Positions 44,233 to 53,233 of a stretch of DNA of 64,000 nt are shown here, piece by piece. Source of the stretch: Sulfitobacter mediterraneus (GTDB lineage Bacteria; Pseudomonadota; Alphaproteobacteria; Rhodobacterales; Rhodobacteraceae); assembly GCF_016801775.1 (NCBI RefSeq), contig NZ_CP069004.1:2232001-2296000 (forward strand). The letters are read 5' to 3'. The position numbers and the translations under genes were made by a program. Every line of letters begins with the position of its first letter. Position 1 is the first letter of the stretch. The notes beneath the pieces are model-generated. The model did not search any database and was not told the DNA's origin. It worked only from the letters and a program-made list of their open reading frames with translations.

Positions 44233-44750
44233 CCGACAGAATTTGTGTAGGGGCCATTGCCGGCGCTTATGGCGTCAAGGGCGAGCTGCGCATCAAGAGC
44301 TTTTGCGCCACCCCTGAAGACATCGAAAACTACACCCCGCTGTGGTCCGAGGACGGCAGCCGCCAGTTTGCCCTGGCCATCCTGCGCCCCATCAAGAACG
44401 GGTTTTCCGCCCGCATCGCCGATGTCGCCACCAAGGAAGAGGCCGACGCCCTGCGCGGCGTGAACCTTTTCGCCGACCGCAATCAGATGCCGTCACTGCC
44501 TGATGATGAATTCTATCATGCCGATCTGATTGACCTTGAGGTGTACGACACCGGCGGCGTGCTGCTGGGCCGTGTAAAAACTGTCCAGAACCACGGGGCC
44601 GACGACCTTCTGGAACTGCAGTTGGCAGGCACTTCCGCAACGACCTTTCTGCCCTTCACCAAGGCGGCGGTCCCCACCGTGGATCTCACTGCGGGTCGCA
44701 TCGTCGCTGATCCGCCTTTGGGCATACTGCCGGAAACGGACAAGGACTGA
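44229..44750 (+). CDS. rimM: Ribosome maturation factor RimM
   Basis: RimM assists 16S 3' domain assembly. The 173-residue protein has the N-terminal RimM barrel ([20 protein letters not shown]) and the C-terminal PRC-barrel ([20 protein letters not shown], then [14 protein letters not shown]). The start is fixed by the ATGA overlap with the small membrane protein gene. Confidence 0.96.
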   Translation: MTDRICVGAIAGAYGVKGELRIKSFCATPEDIENYTPLWSEDGSRQFALAILRPIKNGFSARIADVATKEEADALRGVNLFADRNQMPSLPDDEFYHADLIDLEVYDTGGVLLGRVKTVQNHGADDLLELQLAGTSATTFLPFTKAAVPTVDLTAGRIVADPPLGILPETDKD

Positions 44751-45538
44751 TGCCGCGCCGGATCATCCTGCATGCAGGGTTTCACAAGACCGGCACGACC
44801 ACCCTTCAAGCCACCTTGCGCGAGAACCGGGCCGCGCTGAAAAAACACATCGCGCTGCGTCTGCGCTGGCATCTCAAGGATTTGCTGTCTGCCACGCGCG
44901 GCTATTCAACATGGCGCGATCCCCTGACCATGCTCAAGGTGCAAGACCGTTTTGAGGCGATGCTGAACGAGCTGCCCGGCATGCCGCGCCGCAGTTTGAT
45001 TGTCTCCTCCGAGGAACTCTGCGGGCATCTGCCCGGTCGCGGAGATCTGATGGATTATTCCGCTGCGCCCGTGCTGCTTTATGCCTTCTGGGACAGCGCC
45101 CGCCAGCGGTTCCCCAAAGCCGATATATTGATCTATCTGACCACGCGCGCGCCGGGTGCCTGGCTGCGCTCGGCCTGGGCCGAACATGTCAAATCGTCCG
45201 GAATGACCCTGGATTACCCCGCGTTTGAGACCAAATATGCCGCCGCCGCAAAGCTGGAGGAGATGGTGCAGGAAATCGCCAGCCGCGTGCCCGCGCCGGT
45301 GCATCATGCCGCGCTGGAAGACTGTGCCGATCTGCCGCTGGGAACCGCCGATCCCTTGCTGGATCTATGTGACATCCCGCTTGCCCTGCGCGGCACTCTT
45401 CACGCGCCGCCCCCCGCCAACACACGATTGGAGGATGACATCCTGCAGCAGATGTTGCAGATCAACCGCACCCATGACGGGGCCGAGGCCCGCAATGCCG
45501 CCAAGGCGGCACTACTGAACAAGGTGCAGGACAAATGA
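44750..45538 (+). CDS. Sulfotransferase-like P-loop protein
   Basis: A 262-residue protein starting RRIILHAGFHKTGTTTLQATL, which matches the 5'-phosphosulfate loop of sulfotransferases that bind PAPS (HxGxxKTGTTxLQ). A second PAPS-contact region looks like ILIYLTTRAPGAWLRSAWAEH, with Arg and Ser residues. The acceptor is unknown. It is inserted between rimM and trmD, with its ATG overlapping the rimM stop by one base and its end overlapping trmD, so expression follows the ribosomal operon. Confidence 0.82.
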   Translation: MPRRIILHAGFHKTGTTTLQATLRENRAALKKHIALRLRWHLKDLLSATRGYSTWRDPLTMLKVQDRFEAMLNELPGMPRRSLIVSSEELCGHLPGRGDLMDYSAAPVLLYAFWDSARQRFPKADILIYLTTRAPGAWLRSAWAEHVKSSGMTLDYPAFETKYAAAAKLEEMVQEIASRVPAPVHHAALEDCADLPLGTADPLLDLCDIPLALRGTLHAPPPANTRLEDDILQQMLQINRTHDGAEARNAAKAALLNKVQDK

Positions 45539-46323
45539 AACCGACACGGTCCCATGGCCGCCAATCCATTCGCGCCACGCTGCAACCGCGCGAGCTGATG
45601 CAGGACAAACCGGATTATGCGGATGTCTGGCAGGCGCGGATCGTGACGTTGTTTCCCGACCTCTTTCCCGGTGTGCTGGGGGCCAGCCTGACGGGTAAGG
45701 CCCTGCAGGACGGTTTATGGCAATTGCACACCCATGATCTGCGCCAGTTCGGGATTGGCAAGCACCGCAATGTCGATGACACCCCTGCGGGCGGTGGTGC
45801 AGGCATGGTCATGCGCGCTGATGTCGTCGGCCCCGCAATAGAAGCGGCGCAGGCCCACGCCCATGGCCGCTGGCCCATCCTTTACATGTCCCCGCGCGGC
45901 CGCCGCTTTGATCAGGCGATGGCCCGTGATCTGGCGGGCTGTGCCGGTGTGACCATGCTGTGCGGGCGGTTTGAGGGCGTCGATGAACGGGTCATCGAAC
46001 ACTATGGCATCACCGAAGTCTCGCTTGGGGATTTTGTGATGACAGGCGGCGAACTGGCCGCCCAAGCCATGATCGACGCTACCGTGCGCCTGCTACCGGG
46101 TGTGTTGGGCAATGCCGAAAGCACGGTCGAGGAAAGCCATTCCAACGGTTTGCTTGAGCATCCTCAATACACCCGCCCGGCCATTTGGAAGGACCGTGAA
46201 ATCCCGCCAGTGTTGATGTCGGGCAATCACAAGGAAATCGCGAAATGGCGCCGTGCACAATCGCTGTCTCTCACGCGGTCGCGGCGGCCAGATCTGGTCA
46301 GGGATGAGGATGGCGATACCTGA
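45535..46323 (+). CDS. trmD: tRNA (guanine-N1)-methyltransferase
   Basis: TrmD methylates G37 of tRNAs. The knotted SPOUT core is clear: RIVTLFPDLFPGVLGASLTG, GGGAGMVMRADVVGPAI, LLCGRFEG-type TMLCGRFEGVDERVIEHY, and EVSLGDFVMTGGELAAQAMID, with EESHSNGLLEHPQYTRP after it. The chosen start overlaps the sulfotransferase-like stop (ATGA) and adds about 21 residues; an ATG at 45598 is the alternative. An 11-base string TGCAGGACAAA occurs just before each of these two positions. Confidence 0.96.
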   Translation: MKPTRSHGRQSIRATLQPRELMQDKPDYADVWQARIVTLFPDLFPGVLGASLTGKALQDGLWQLHTHDLRQFGIGKHRNVDDTPAGGGAGMVMRADVVGPAIEAAQAHAHGRWPILYMSPRGRRFDQAMARDLAGCAGVTMLCGRFEGVDERVIEHYGITEVSLGDFVMTGGELAAQAMIDATVRLLPGVLGNAESTVEESHSNGLLEHPQYTRPAIWKDREIPPVLMSGNHKEIAKWRRAQSLSLTRSRRPDLVRDEDGDT

Positions 46324-46342
46324 TCGCCACCCTCGATGGCCA

Positions 46343-46594
46343 TTAGGCCGTTTCTGAATTGGCCTTCACATAGGCATAGATCTCATCTTTCAGCGCCATG
46401 CGTTCTTTGCGCATGTCGACCATGTGATCATCACTTGTCGGCTCCACATTTGTTTCGGCACGGTGCAGGGCGCGGTTCAGCGTGTGATAGGCATCGCTCA
46501 GCTTTTCGAAATGGCTGTCGGATTGGCGCAGGGCCGCCATCTGATCCACCAGTTCGGGGAACTCTTCGGTCAGTTCATGTGGTGTGTGAGACAT
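46343..46594 (-). CDS. DUF465 (YdcH-like) small protein
   Basis: An 83-residue helical protein: MSHTPHELTEEFPELVDQM, then SDSHFEKLSDAYHTLNRALH and MRKERMALKDEIYAYV, the DUF465 pattern. It is probably a short coiled coil. It converges with trmD and lies downstream of the polyphosphate kinase gene in the same direction. Function unknown. Confidence 0.88.
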   Translation of the reverse strand: MSHTPHELTEEFPELVDQMAALRQSDSHFEKLSDAYHTLNRALHRAETNVEPTSDDHMVDMRKERMALKDEIYAYVKANSETA

Positions 46595-46617
46595 AGGTGA
46601 TCTTCCTTCTGTTGGGT

Positions 46618-47511
46618 TTATGTACGTTTCCGGCTCTTCGGATGCAGCGAAGAAGCCAGGATATGGTCGCTGTCGCGCAGCAGGGCTTCGGCCTGATGAA
46701 AGATCAGCGGATCGGGTGCGGTGGCGACAGAATGGTCCTTGTCTGGATAATCGAGCTGCGACAGGAAGTGCCGCATACAGGTCAGCCGGGCGCGTTTCTT
46801 GTCATTGGATCTGATCACGGTCCAAGGCGCATCCGCCGTATCTGTGTAGAAAAACATCGCTTCCTTGGCCTCGGTATAATCGTCCCACTTGTCCAGGCTG
46901 GCGCGGTCAATCGGAGAAAGCTTCCACCGCTTGAGCGGATCGGTTTCCCGCGAGGCAAAGCGGCGCTTTTGCTCTTCTTGCGTGACCGAGAACCAATATT
47001 TGAACAGCTTGATCCCGGACCGGACCAACATCCGTTCGAATTCCGGCGTCTGGCGCATGAATTCGAGGTATTCCGCCGGAGCGCAGAAATCCATCACCCG
47101 CTCCACACCGGCGCGGTTGTACCAGGACCGGTCATACAGAACGATCTCGCCCGCCGTGGGCAGATGTTTGACATAGCGTTGAAAGAACCATTGCCCGCGC
47201 TCTTCGTCGGTGGGTTTGTTCAGGGCCACAACACGGGCGGCGCGTGGGTTGAGGTGTTCGGTGAACCGCTTGATCGTGCCGCCCTTGCCCGCCGCATCAC
47301 GGCCTTCAAACAACAGCACAAACTTCTGGCCGGTCTCCTGCACCCAATGCTGCACCTTCAACAACTCGACCTGAAGCGCGGATTTCTCAGCCTCGTATGT
47401 CTTGCGGTCCAGCTTGGTCTGATAGGGGTATTCACCTTGTTCAAATCCAACAATTGCCGCGCTGCGGTCTGAATGCTCCATCGCCTCTGTCTGCTGTGTT
47501 TCAGCCGCCAT
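46618..47511 (-). CDS. ppk2: Polyphosphate kinase 2
   Basis: A 297-residue PPK2-family enzyme that transfers phosphate between polyphosphate and nucleotides. It has Walker A FEGRDAAGKGGTIKRFTEHL, the lid-side RGQWFFQRYVKHLPTAGEIV and the Walker B LYDRSWYNRAGVERVMDF. The start at 47511 is supported by GAAGGGG five bases upstream. A single PPK2 domain is present, so class I is likely. Confidence 0.95.
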   Translation of the reverse strand: MAAETQQTEAMEHSDRSAAIVGFEQGEYPYQTKLDRKTYEAEKSALQVELLKVQHWVQETGQKFVLLFEGRDAAGKGGTIKRFTEHLNPRAARVVALNKPTDEERGQWFFQRYVKHLPTAGEIVLYDRSWYNRAGVERVMDFCAPAEYLEFMRQTPEFERMLVRSGIKLFKYWFSVTQEEQKRRFASRETDPLKRWKLSPIDRASLDKWDDYTEAKEAMFFYTDTADAPWTVIRSNDKKRARLTCMRHFLSQLDYPDKDHSVATAPDPLIFHQAEALLRDSDHILASSLHPKSRKRT

Positions 47512-47645
47512 GCTGTCCCCTTCCAATGCCTGGTTTTCTCTTGCGGCCCTACCTAGCCACAGCCGCACGGCCATTGCCTTGACGTGGATCAAGCAAAGCG
47601 GCAAAGCTGTCGAACCCGGATCAAATCTAGACGGGTTTTCCCCCC

Positions 47646-47674
47646 TTGATCCCTGCTAACTTCCCCCCTATACC
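47646..47674 (+). promoter_or_regulatory. Candidate promoter of rplS-rpmE
   Basis: TTGATC (47646-47651) and TATACC (47669-47674) are separated by exactly 17 bases, about 175 bases upstream of rplS. The resulting leader contains a short open frame and a hairpin next to the ribosome binding site. Confidence 0.55.
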
Positions 47675-47744
47675 CCGCCCATCCGGAATCGCTTGTCGCG
47701 TTTCCGGTGCTTTGCGTTACGTGCAGGGCAAATAAGGAATGACG

Positions 47745-47855
47745 ATGCTACCTCCGGCGGGCCGCTACGGCGCAGTCCCGATAGACCCCGAAGCTCTTGG
47801 ATCGCGCAATAACTTCGTGGAACACCACGAGCATCATAGGAGAAGCGTCAGATGA
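47745..47855 (+). other. Possible leader open frame ending on the rplS start
   Basis: An ATG at 47745, six bases after AAGGA, opens a 36-codon frame (MLPPAGRYGAVPIDPEALGS and so on, ending RSVR) whose TGA overlaps the rplS ATG as ATGA. A hairpin TCGTGG-AACA-CCACGA lies at 47815-47830, just before the rplS ribosome binding site. The frame might couple translation to L19 synthesis, or be incidental to an L19 autoregulatory leader. Confidence 0.3.
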
Positions 47856-48226
47856 ACCTGATCGCAGAGATTGAGGCGGAACAAATCGCCGAACTTGGCA
47901 AGGAAATCCCAGATTTCCGCGCGGGCGACACCATCCGCGTTGGCTTTAAAGTCACCGAAGGCACCCGCACCCGTGTGCAGAACTACGAAGGCGTCTGCAT
48001 CGCCCGTAACAACGGTCACGGCATTGCCGGGTCTTTCACAGTTCGCAAAATCAGCTTCGGCGAAGGTGTTGAGCGCGTATTCCCGCTGCACTCCACCAAC
48101 ATCGACAGCATCACAGTGGTCCGCCGTGGCCGTGTGCGTCGCGCCAAACTGTACTACTTGCGCTCACGTCGTGGTAAATCCGCGCGTATCGTTGAGAATT
48201 CCAACTACAAGCCGAAGAAAGCGTAA
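47852..48226 (+). CDS. rplS: 50S ribosomal protein L19
   Basis: The 124-residue L19 has [20 protein letters not shown], the central [20 protein letters not shown] and [28 protein letters not shown] precedes the start. It has its own candidate promoter and a structured leader, so it may be expressed apart from trmD, from which it is separated by the minus-strand ppk2 and DUF465 genes. Confidence 0.97.
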   Translation: MNLIAEIEAEQIAELGKEIPDFRAGDTIRVGFKVTEGTRTRVQNYEGVCIARNNGHGIAGSFTVRKISFGEGVERVFPLHSTNIDSITVVRRGRVRRAKLYYLRSRRGKSARIVENSNYKPKKA

Positions 48227-48239
48227 GGGGGCCGGACCA

Positions 48240-48461
48240 ATGAAAGCCGATACACATCCCGAATACCACATGATCAACGTCAAGATGACTGACGGTACGA
48301 TCGTACAGATGAAATCCACATGGGGCAAAGAAGGCGATCAACTGTCGCTGGACATCGACCCATCCGTGCACCCAGCATGGACAGGCGGCACATCCCGCCT
48401 CATGGACACCGGTGGCCGCGTGTCCAAGTTCAAGAACAAATACGCAGGTCTCAGCCTGTAA
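48240..48461 (+). CDS. rpmE: 50S ribosomal protein L31
   Basis: A 73-residue L31: [40 protein letters not shown] and [16 protein letters not shown]. No cysteines are present, so this is the zinc-free (C-minus) form. It lies 13 bases after rplS and is followed by a strong terminator. Confidence 0.95.
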   Translation: MKADTHPEYHMINVKMTDGTIVQMKSTWGKEGDQLSLDIDPSVHPAWTGGTSRLMDTGGRVSKFKNKYAGLSL

Positions 48462-48484
48462 GGCACCTGACGACGTTTATTGCG

Positions 48485-48517
48485 AAAAGGCGCGGACCGT
48501 GGTCCGCGCCTTTTTTG
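48485..48517. terminator. Intrinsic terminator after rpmE
   Basis: AAGGCGCGGACC and GGTCCGCGCCTT form a 12-bp stem with a two-base loop, followed by TTTT on the plus strand and by A-rich sequence in front that gives T on the minus strand. It ends both rpmE and the convergent ABC-F gene. Confidence 0.9.
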
Positions 48518-48538
48518 TTGCCCGATGTGATATAGGCA

Positions 48539-50059
48539 TTAGTTGCCCGCCATCTCGCCTTGCAAAAAGGCCTCTGGGCTGTCGACCTCTTCCAGCTTCT
48601 TTCCGTTGATCCACCAAAACCTGTTGCCCACATTGCGCAGAAAGCTCCGGTCGTGACTGACCAAAAGGCAAGACGCGCCATGAGCGATCAATTCCTCCTC
48701 AAGCGCCTCCTGCCCCTCGATATCCAGATGGTTGGTTGGTTCATCCAAAAGATAAAAGTTCGGGTTTCTCAGCCGCAGCACCAGCATCGCCAGACGCGCC
48801 TTTTGTCCGCCTGACAATGCGCCAATCTTGGTATCCTGCATCTGGATGTTCACACCGGCCCCCGCCAGCAACCCCCTCGCCCGCTGATCACCCACGTCGA
48901 ACTGACCCGCCACTGTTGTCATGGGTGTGGCGGCATCGTCCAACTGACTGAGATGTTGATCCGAATAGGCAGGCACCACCGAGGGCGCGGACTTGACCGC
49001 GCCGCCCTCATGCCCCTCAAGCGCGCGCTGCACCATCTCGATCAACTGGGTCTTGCCCGTGCCATTGGCCCCAAGCAAAACCACACGATCCCCTTTCGAG
49101 ATCCACTTTTGCCCGGTCCGGTACAGCAGCCGCCCGTCCGGTGTGGTCACATCCGCCTCGTCAAAGGTGATCAAGGCTTTGGCATGGGTGCCGCTGTTGC
49201 CCAGCTTGATCTCACCCGCGCTGCGTTCCCTATGTGCCGGTTTCGCGGCCGCTTCCATCTTGGCGGCGCGTTCATTCAACTGCTTGGTCTTGGTGATCAA
49301 CAGATCAGAGCCAGAATTGATACCGATGTTCTTGAGCTTGGCCGCCTGTTTGCGCAACTGCTGCGCCTTGTTCAGATCATTGGCAAACCGGCGCTCGTCG
49401 GCCGCGTCGGCCTCTTCCAGCGCGGCCCGCGCCGGTGTGAAAGGCAGATCGAAAGCCCGCGATCTTTCCGCCCTCAGAAACAGCGTGCGATTGGTAGTGG
49501 CATCCAGAAACGCCCGGTCATGCGAAGTGATCAACACCGGCAGTTCCCTCGGCAATGCCGCAATCCAGCCCTGCAATAACCCGATCCGGTGCAGATCAAG
49601 GTGGTTGGTCGGCTCATCCAGCATCAACATGTCCGGCTCATTGATCCAGGCCGCCGCCAGCAGCGCCGTGCGCTGCCAGCCGCCGCTGAGTGTGTTCAGG
49701 GGCTGATGTTGCAAGTCATACGGCACTGCCAGCTCATCCAGCGCCACGTCCACGCGCCAGCTTTCGTATTCGGCCTGTTCGGCCGGGAGGGCGTCGAGCA
49801 CCAGATCATAAAGCGTCAGCTCTTGTGCCGCCTCGGGCACATATTGCTGCACGTGGCCGATACGCAACCCGCGCGCGCGGGTCACATCACCAGTGGTCTG
49901 TTCCAACGTGCCGGCAAGGCAGCTCATCAATGTGGATTTGCCGCGCCCGTTCGCGGCCACCAAACCGATGCGGTCGCCTTTGGAAATGGTCAGGTTCAGG
50001 TCGGTAAAAAGCGGGTCACCAAGGGTTACGCCCAAGGCATTTACATTCAACAGTGTCAT
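48539..50059 (-). CDS. ABC-F family ATP-binding protein
   Basis: A 506-residue protein with two ABC ATPase domains and no membrane segments, the ABC-F layout of ribosome-associated factors. Walker A sequences are GLVAANGRGKSTLMSCLAG and LLGANGTGKTQLIEMVQ; signature motifs are NTLSGGWQRTALLAAAW and GALSGGQKARLAMLVL; Walker B motifs precede EPTNHLD in both. The linker (about 200-270) is helical and basic. It may resemble Uup/EttA-like or antibiotic-protection types; the subgroup is not decided. Confidence 0.93.
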   Translation of the reverse strand: MTLLNVNALGVTLGDPLFTDLNLTISKGDRIGLVAANGRGKSTLMSCLAGTLEQTTGDVTRARGLRIGHVQQYVPEAAQELTLYDLVLDALPAEQAEYESWRVDVALDELAVPYDLQHQPLNTLSGGWQRTALLAAAWINEPDMLMLDEPTNHLDLHRIGLLQGWIAALPRELPVLITSHDRAFLDATTNRTLFLRAERSRAFDLPFTPARAALEEADAADERRFANDLNKAQQLRKQAAKLKNIGINSGSDLLITKTKQLNERAAKMEAAAKPAHRERSAGEIKLGNSGTHAKALITFDEADVTTPDGRLLYRTGQKWISKGDRVVLLGANGTGKTQLIEMVQRALEGHEGGAVKSAPSVVPAYSDQHLSQLDDAATPMTTVAGQFDVGDQRARGLLAGAGVNIQMQDTKIGALSGGQKARLAMLVLRLRNPNFYLLDEPTNHLDIEGQEALEEELIAHGASCLLVSHDRSFLRNVGNRFWWINGKKLEEVDSPEAFLQGEMAGN

Positions 50060-50275
50060 TGTGGTCTCAAGTCATATCAAAACGGGCCGCAAAGCGGCTT
50101 GAGGCAGACCAATGGGCAATTGTTCCCTGATCAGCCCTGCAAACGGATTTACAGGGCGGTGCGGGGACCATGCTGAAGACGGCGGATGATACGCATGTTC
50201 AGCTGTTGCCCTCCTGTTGTTGAAATAGACCGTTGCATCAGACTAGGAAAAGCCTACCACAATGGCAACCATGGA

Positions 50276-51325
50276 TCACAGTGGGAAATCCGCCTTAACG
50301 ATCAGCCCACTTTCGCGCCAATCAAAGGCCATATCGCCGCCGGTGCTGGTGGTCAGGGTCTTGATGATGCGTGATCCGCTTTGCCGGGCGGGCACAACGA
50401 CGGGCGGACCGTTGGTTTCCTCCCAATGAAAGGCAATGCTGCGCCCCTCTTCGCGGTCCTGCACGACCCATCGCAGCTCAACCCGGCCTTCGGCCACACT
50501 GAGCGCGCCGTGTTTGACGGAATTGGTTGCCAACTCATGCAGGCCAAGCGTGATCGGCGAGATCAGCCCCGCAGGCAGTGCCACGGCAGGCCCGGAAAGA
50601 GTGAGCTGCACCAATCCGCCCGGCGCATAGGGGGCTAGAATGGTCCGCGCCAGCGCTTCAAATTCTGTTCCGACTTCGGTGTTTGGCCGGATCGTGTTGA
50701 AGTGCACATCACTCAGCGCTGTCAAACGTTCGCTGATCTTGGTGGCCAGTGCGCCAGTATCGGTTTCCTCGCGGCCGGTCATGCGCACAATCACGTTCAT
50801 CACGTTGACGATATTGCGCAGCCGATGCAGCAGCTCGTCATCCGCCAATTGGCGTGCCTGTTTCTCCATCTCTCGTTTGGCGGTCACATCCAGTTGCGAG
50901 CCAAAATAATACATCAGCGCCCCGTCATCATCGAGGATCGGACCGATCTGCAATGCATTCACAAATGAGGTGCCATCCTTGCGGTAGTTCAGGATCTCGA
51001 CCGTATCCACCTCGGCGCTTGCAATCACCTTGCGGATCGCCGCAACGCTTTCTTCCGTTGTGCCCGGCCCCTGCAACATCCGGCAGTTCTGGCCGATGAC
51101 CTCTTCCTCAACGTAACCTGTCAACTCACAAAACGCCGCATTGGCAAACACAATCGGATTATCCGGCAATGTCGGATCCGTAATACAAAGGGGAATTTGC
51201 GCGTGCCGCACGGTCTCTGCAATCGCACGGTCATTGCGCAGCGCCCATGCGCCTTCCCTGCCGTTCCTGTCCAACGTCACTCTCCGGTAAAAAATTTCGC
51301 ACCAAGGCCGTCTTGCGCATCCCAT
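50276..51325 (-). CDS. LOV-domain blue-light sensor histidine kinase (HWE/HisKA_2 type)
   Basis: A protein of up to 349 residues. The PAS/LOV domain (about 45-150) has the flavin-binding signature GQNCRMLQGPGTTEE, where the cysteine forms the light-induced FMN adduct, and NYRKDGTSFVNALQIGPILD. The kinase part has LLHRLRNIVNVMNVIVRM with the phospho-acceptor His, LGLHELATNSVKHGALS (N box of the HWE/HisKA_2 type), and HWEETNGPPVV, the HWE hallmark. Better-placed starts may be GTG at 51280 or TTG at 51274 (GGAG seven bases upstream). No response regulator is adjacent, so it is an orphan. Confidence 0.9.
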   Translation of the reverse strand: MGCARRPWCEIFYRRVTLDRNGREGAWALRNDRAIAETVRHAQIPLCITDPTLPDNPIVFANAAFCELTGYVEEEVIGQNCRMLQGPGTTEESVAAIRKVIASAEVDTVEILNYRKDGTSFVNALQIGPILDDDGALMYYFGSQLDVTAKREMEKQARQLADDELLHRLRNIVNVMNVIVRMTGREETDTGALATKISERLTALSDVHFNTIRPNTEVGTEFEALARTILAPYAPGGLVQLTLSGPAVALPAGLISPITLGLHELATNSVKHGALSVAEGRVELRWVVQDREEGRSIAFHWEETNGPPVVVPARQSGSRIIKTLTTSTGGDMAFDWRESGLIVKADFPL

Positions 51326-51531
51326 CCTGGCACATCATAGAGATGCAGACCGTCCGGAGACGCGGCCCCTAGCGTTAAACATAAGGTCTGAAATCACAAT
51401 TTGCCAAGCCCAAGCATCGGTGACGCAGAGGGAAGCTTGGCCAATCCTAACACTTTCAAATTCAGGCAACCCAACATATAGTGGTGCCCAACAAGATCCT
51501 GTGAGTAGCAGGCATGAAGAGGGACAGCAGA

Positions 51532-52341
51532 ATGGCGCATATCATTGTCGTCGGTAACGAAAAAGGCGGCGCGGGCAAATCCACCGTATCCATGCATGTG
51601 GCGACCGCCCTTGCCCGGATGGGGCACCGCATCAGCGGCTTGGATCTGGACCTGCGCCAACGCACATTCGGCCGCTATATCGAAAACCGTCGTGCCTATA
51701 TCGAGGACTCGGGTCTGGATCTGGCCTGCCCTGCCCTGTGTGATTTGCCCGAAGTGGCACAAGAAAGCCTGCGTCCTGGCGAGAACATGTATGATCACCG
51801 GCTCAGCGCTGCGGTGGCGCAGATGGAAGCTGACAACGATTTTATCTTGATTGATTGCCCCGGCTCCCACACCCGGCTCAGCCAGGTGGCGCATTCTCTG
51901 GCCGATACGTTGATCACGCCCCTGAACGACAGCTTTATCGACTTTGACCTGCTGGCCCACACCGATGCCAGCGGCGAAAAGATCACCGGACCGTCCGTCT
52001 ACTCCGAAATGGTCTGGAACGCGCGGCAGTTACGGGCGCAGGCCGGCCTGTCCGCGATTGACTGGGTTGTGGTGCGCAACCGCATGGGCGCACAGCGCAT
52101 GGTCAACAAGGAAAAGATGGAACGCGCGATTGAGAATCTTAGCAAGCGCATCGGGTTCCGCATCGCACCGGGCTTTAACGAGCGGGTGATCTTCCGAGAG
52201 CTGTTCCCACGTGGCCTGACTTTGCTGGACCTCAAGGACATTGGCGTCAAACAGCTCAATATCTCAAATATCGCGGCCCGTCAGGAATTGCGCGATCTGG
52301 TCAAGGCGCTGAACCTGCCGGATGTGACCGTCGATTTCTGA
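51532..52341 (+). CDS. mipZ: Division-plane positioning ATPase MipZ
   Basis: A 269-residue ParA/MinD-like ATPase that forms a gradient from the chromosome poles and restricts FtsZ to midcell in alphaproteobacteria. It starts MAHIIVVGNEKGGAGKSTVS (deviant Walker A KGGAGKST), then GLDLDLRQRTFGRYIENRR, which is specific for MipZ, and ILIDCPGSHTRLSQVAHSLA. The start at 51532 is supported by GAGGGA upstream. Confidence 0.95.
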   Translation: MAHIIVVGNEKGGAGKSTVSMHVATALARMGHRISGLDLDLRQRTFGRYIENRRAYIEDSGLDLACPALCDLPEVAQESLRPGENMYDHRLSAAVAQMEADNDFILIDCPGSHTRLSQVAHSLADTLITPLNDSFIDFDLLAHTDASGEKITGPSVYSEMVWNARQLRAQAGLSAIDWVVVRNRMGAQRMVNKEKMERAIENLSKRIGFRIAPGFNERVIFRELFPRGLTLLDLKDIGVKQLNISNIAARQELRDLVKALNLPDVTVDF

Positions 52342-52346
52342 TCCCG

Positions 52347-53207
52347 CTACCGGCGTTGCCGGAGCAGCACCACCAGATTGGACAGAAACAGCGCACCAAT
52401 GACAATCGCGCCGCCAATCAGCGCATAGGGGCCGGGATATTCCCGGATCACACCCCATGCCAAAAGCGGCGCTAGCACGGATTCCAACAATACCAGCAAC
52501 CCCACCTCTGCCGAAGTGATATAGCGTGGCCCAATCGCCAGAAGCACGGAACTGATCAGAATCACCCCCGCATGGGCCAACACCAGCGGCCATGCACCGC
52601 TTGGCATGTCAAAGGGCGAAGCCCATGGCAGGATCAACAGCGCCGCCATGACATACCCCATCGCCACCCCTGCCACCATGGATGTGCCCTTGGCCGCCCG
52701 CGCCGCCGTCAACGCCGCTGCAAACAACGCCGAAAGGCAGAGCGCCAACAGATCTCCGGCAATATGCGCATTCTCGGTCTCGCCTGAGCCATAGGCGATC
52801 ACCGCCAGTCCCGGCACCACCGCGGCAATGGTCAACAGCGTGCGCTGGCTAAACGGCTCGGACAAAAAAATCCGGCTGAACACCGCGGCAAACACCGGCA
52901 ACGACGCGATGATAAAGACAACATTGGCGACTGATGTCAGGCTGACCGCGATCACAAACAGAACACCGCTTGCCCCCACGCCAACCATATAGATCCACCC
53001 GTAGAGGCCCGTCTCCAGAACTGCCCCAAACGGCGCTGTGCCACGGCGCAGCAACAACCAGATCCCGGTGCCGCCGCCCGCCAGCAGAACGCGCCAGAAG
53101 GCAATTGTCAGAGGGTCGGCAGGGATCAACCGCACAAAAAGCGAATCCGGCACCACAAACAGGACACCGAAAAGGGTTATCAAAAGGCCTTTGGTTTGAT
53201 CACTCAT
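52347..53207 (-). CDS. EamA/DMT family transporter
   Basis: A 286-residue membrane protein with about ten segments in two EamA repeats ([20 protein letters not shown]; later [20 protein letters not shown]). It lies downstream of a MarR gene on the same strand and converges with mipZ. It could serve the homogentisate cluster as an exporter or importer, but nothing in the sequence shows it. Confidence 0.9.
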   Translation of the reverse strand: MSDQTKGLLITLFGVLFVVPDSLFVRLIPADPLTIAFWRVLLAGGGTGIWLLLRRGTAPFGAVLETGLYGWIYMVGVGASGVLFVIAVSLTSVANVVFIIASLPVFAAVFSRIFLSEPFSQRTLLTIAAVVPGLAVIAYGSGETENAHIAGDLLALCLSALFAAALTAARAAKGTSMVAGVAMGYVMAALLILPWASPFDMPSGAWPLVLAHAGVILISSVLLAIGPRYITSAEVGLLVLLESVLAPLLAWGVIREYPGPYALIGGAIVIGALFLSNLVVLLRQRR

Positions 53208-53233
53208 GCGCCATCGGTGACGGTTTTGGGGCG

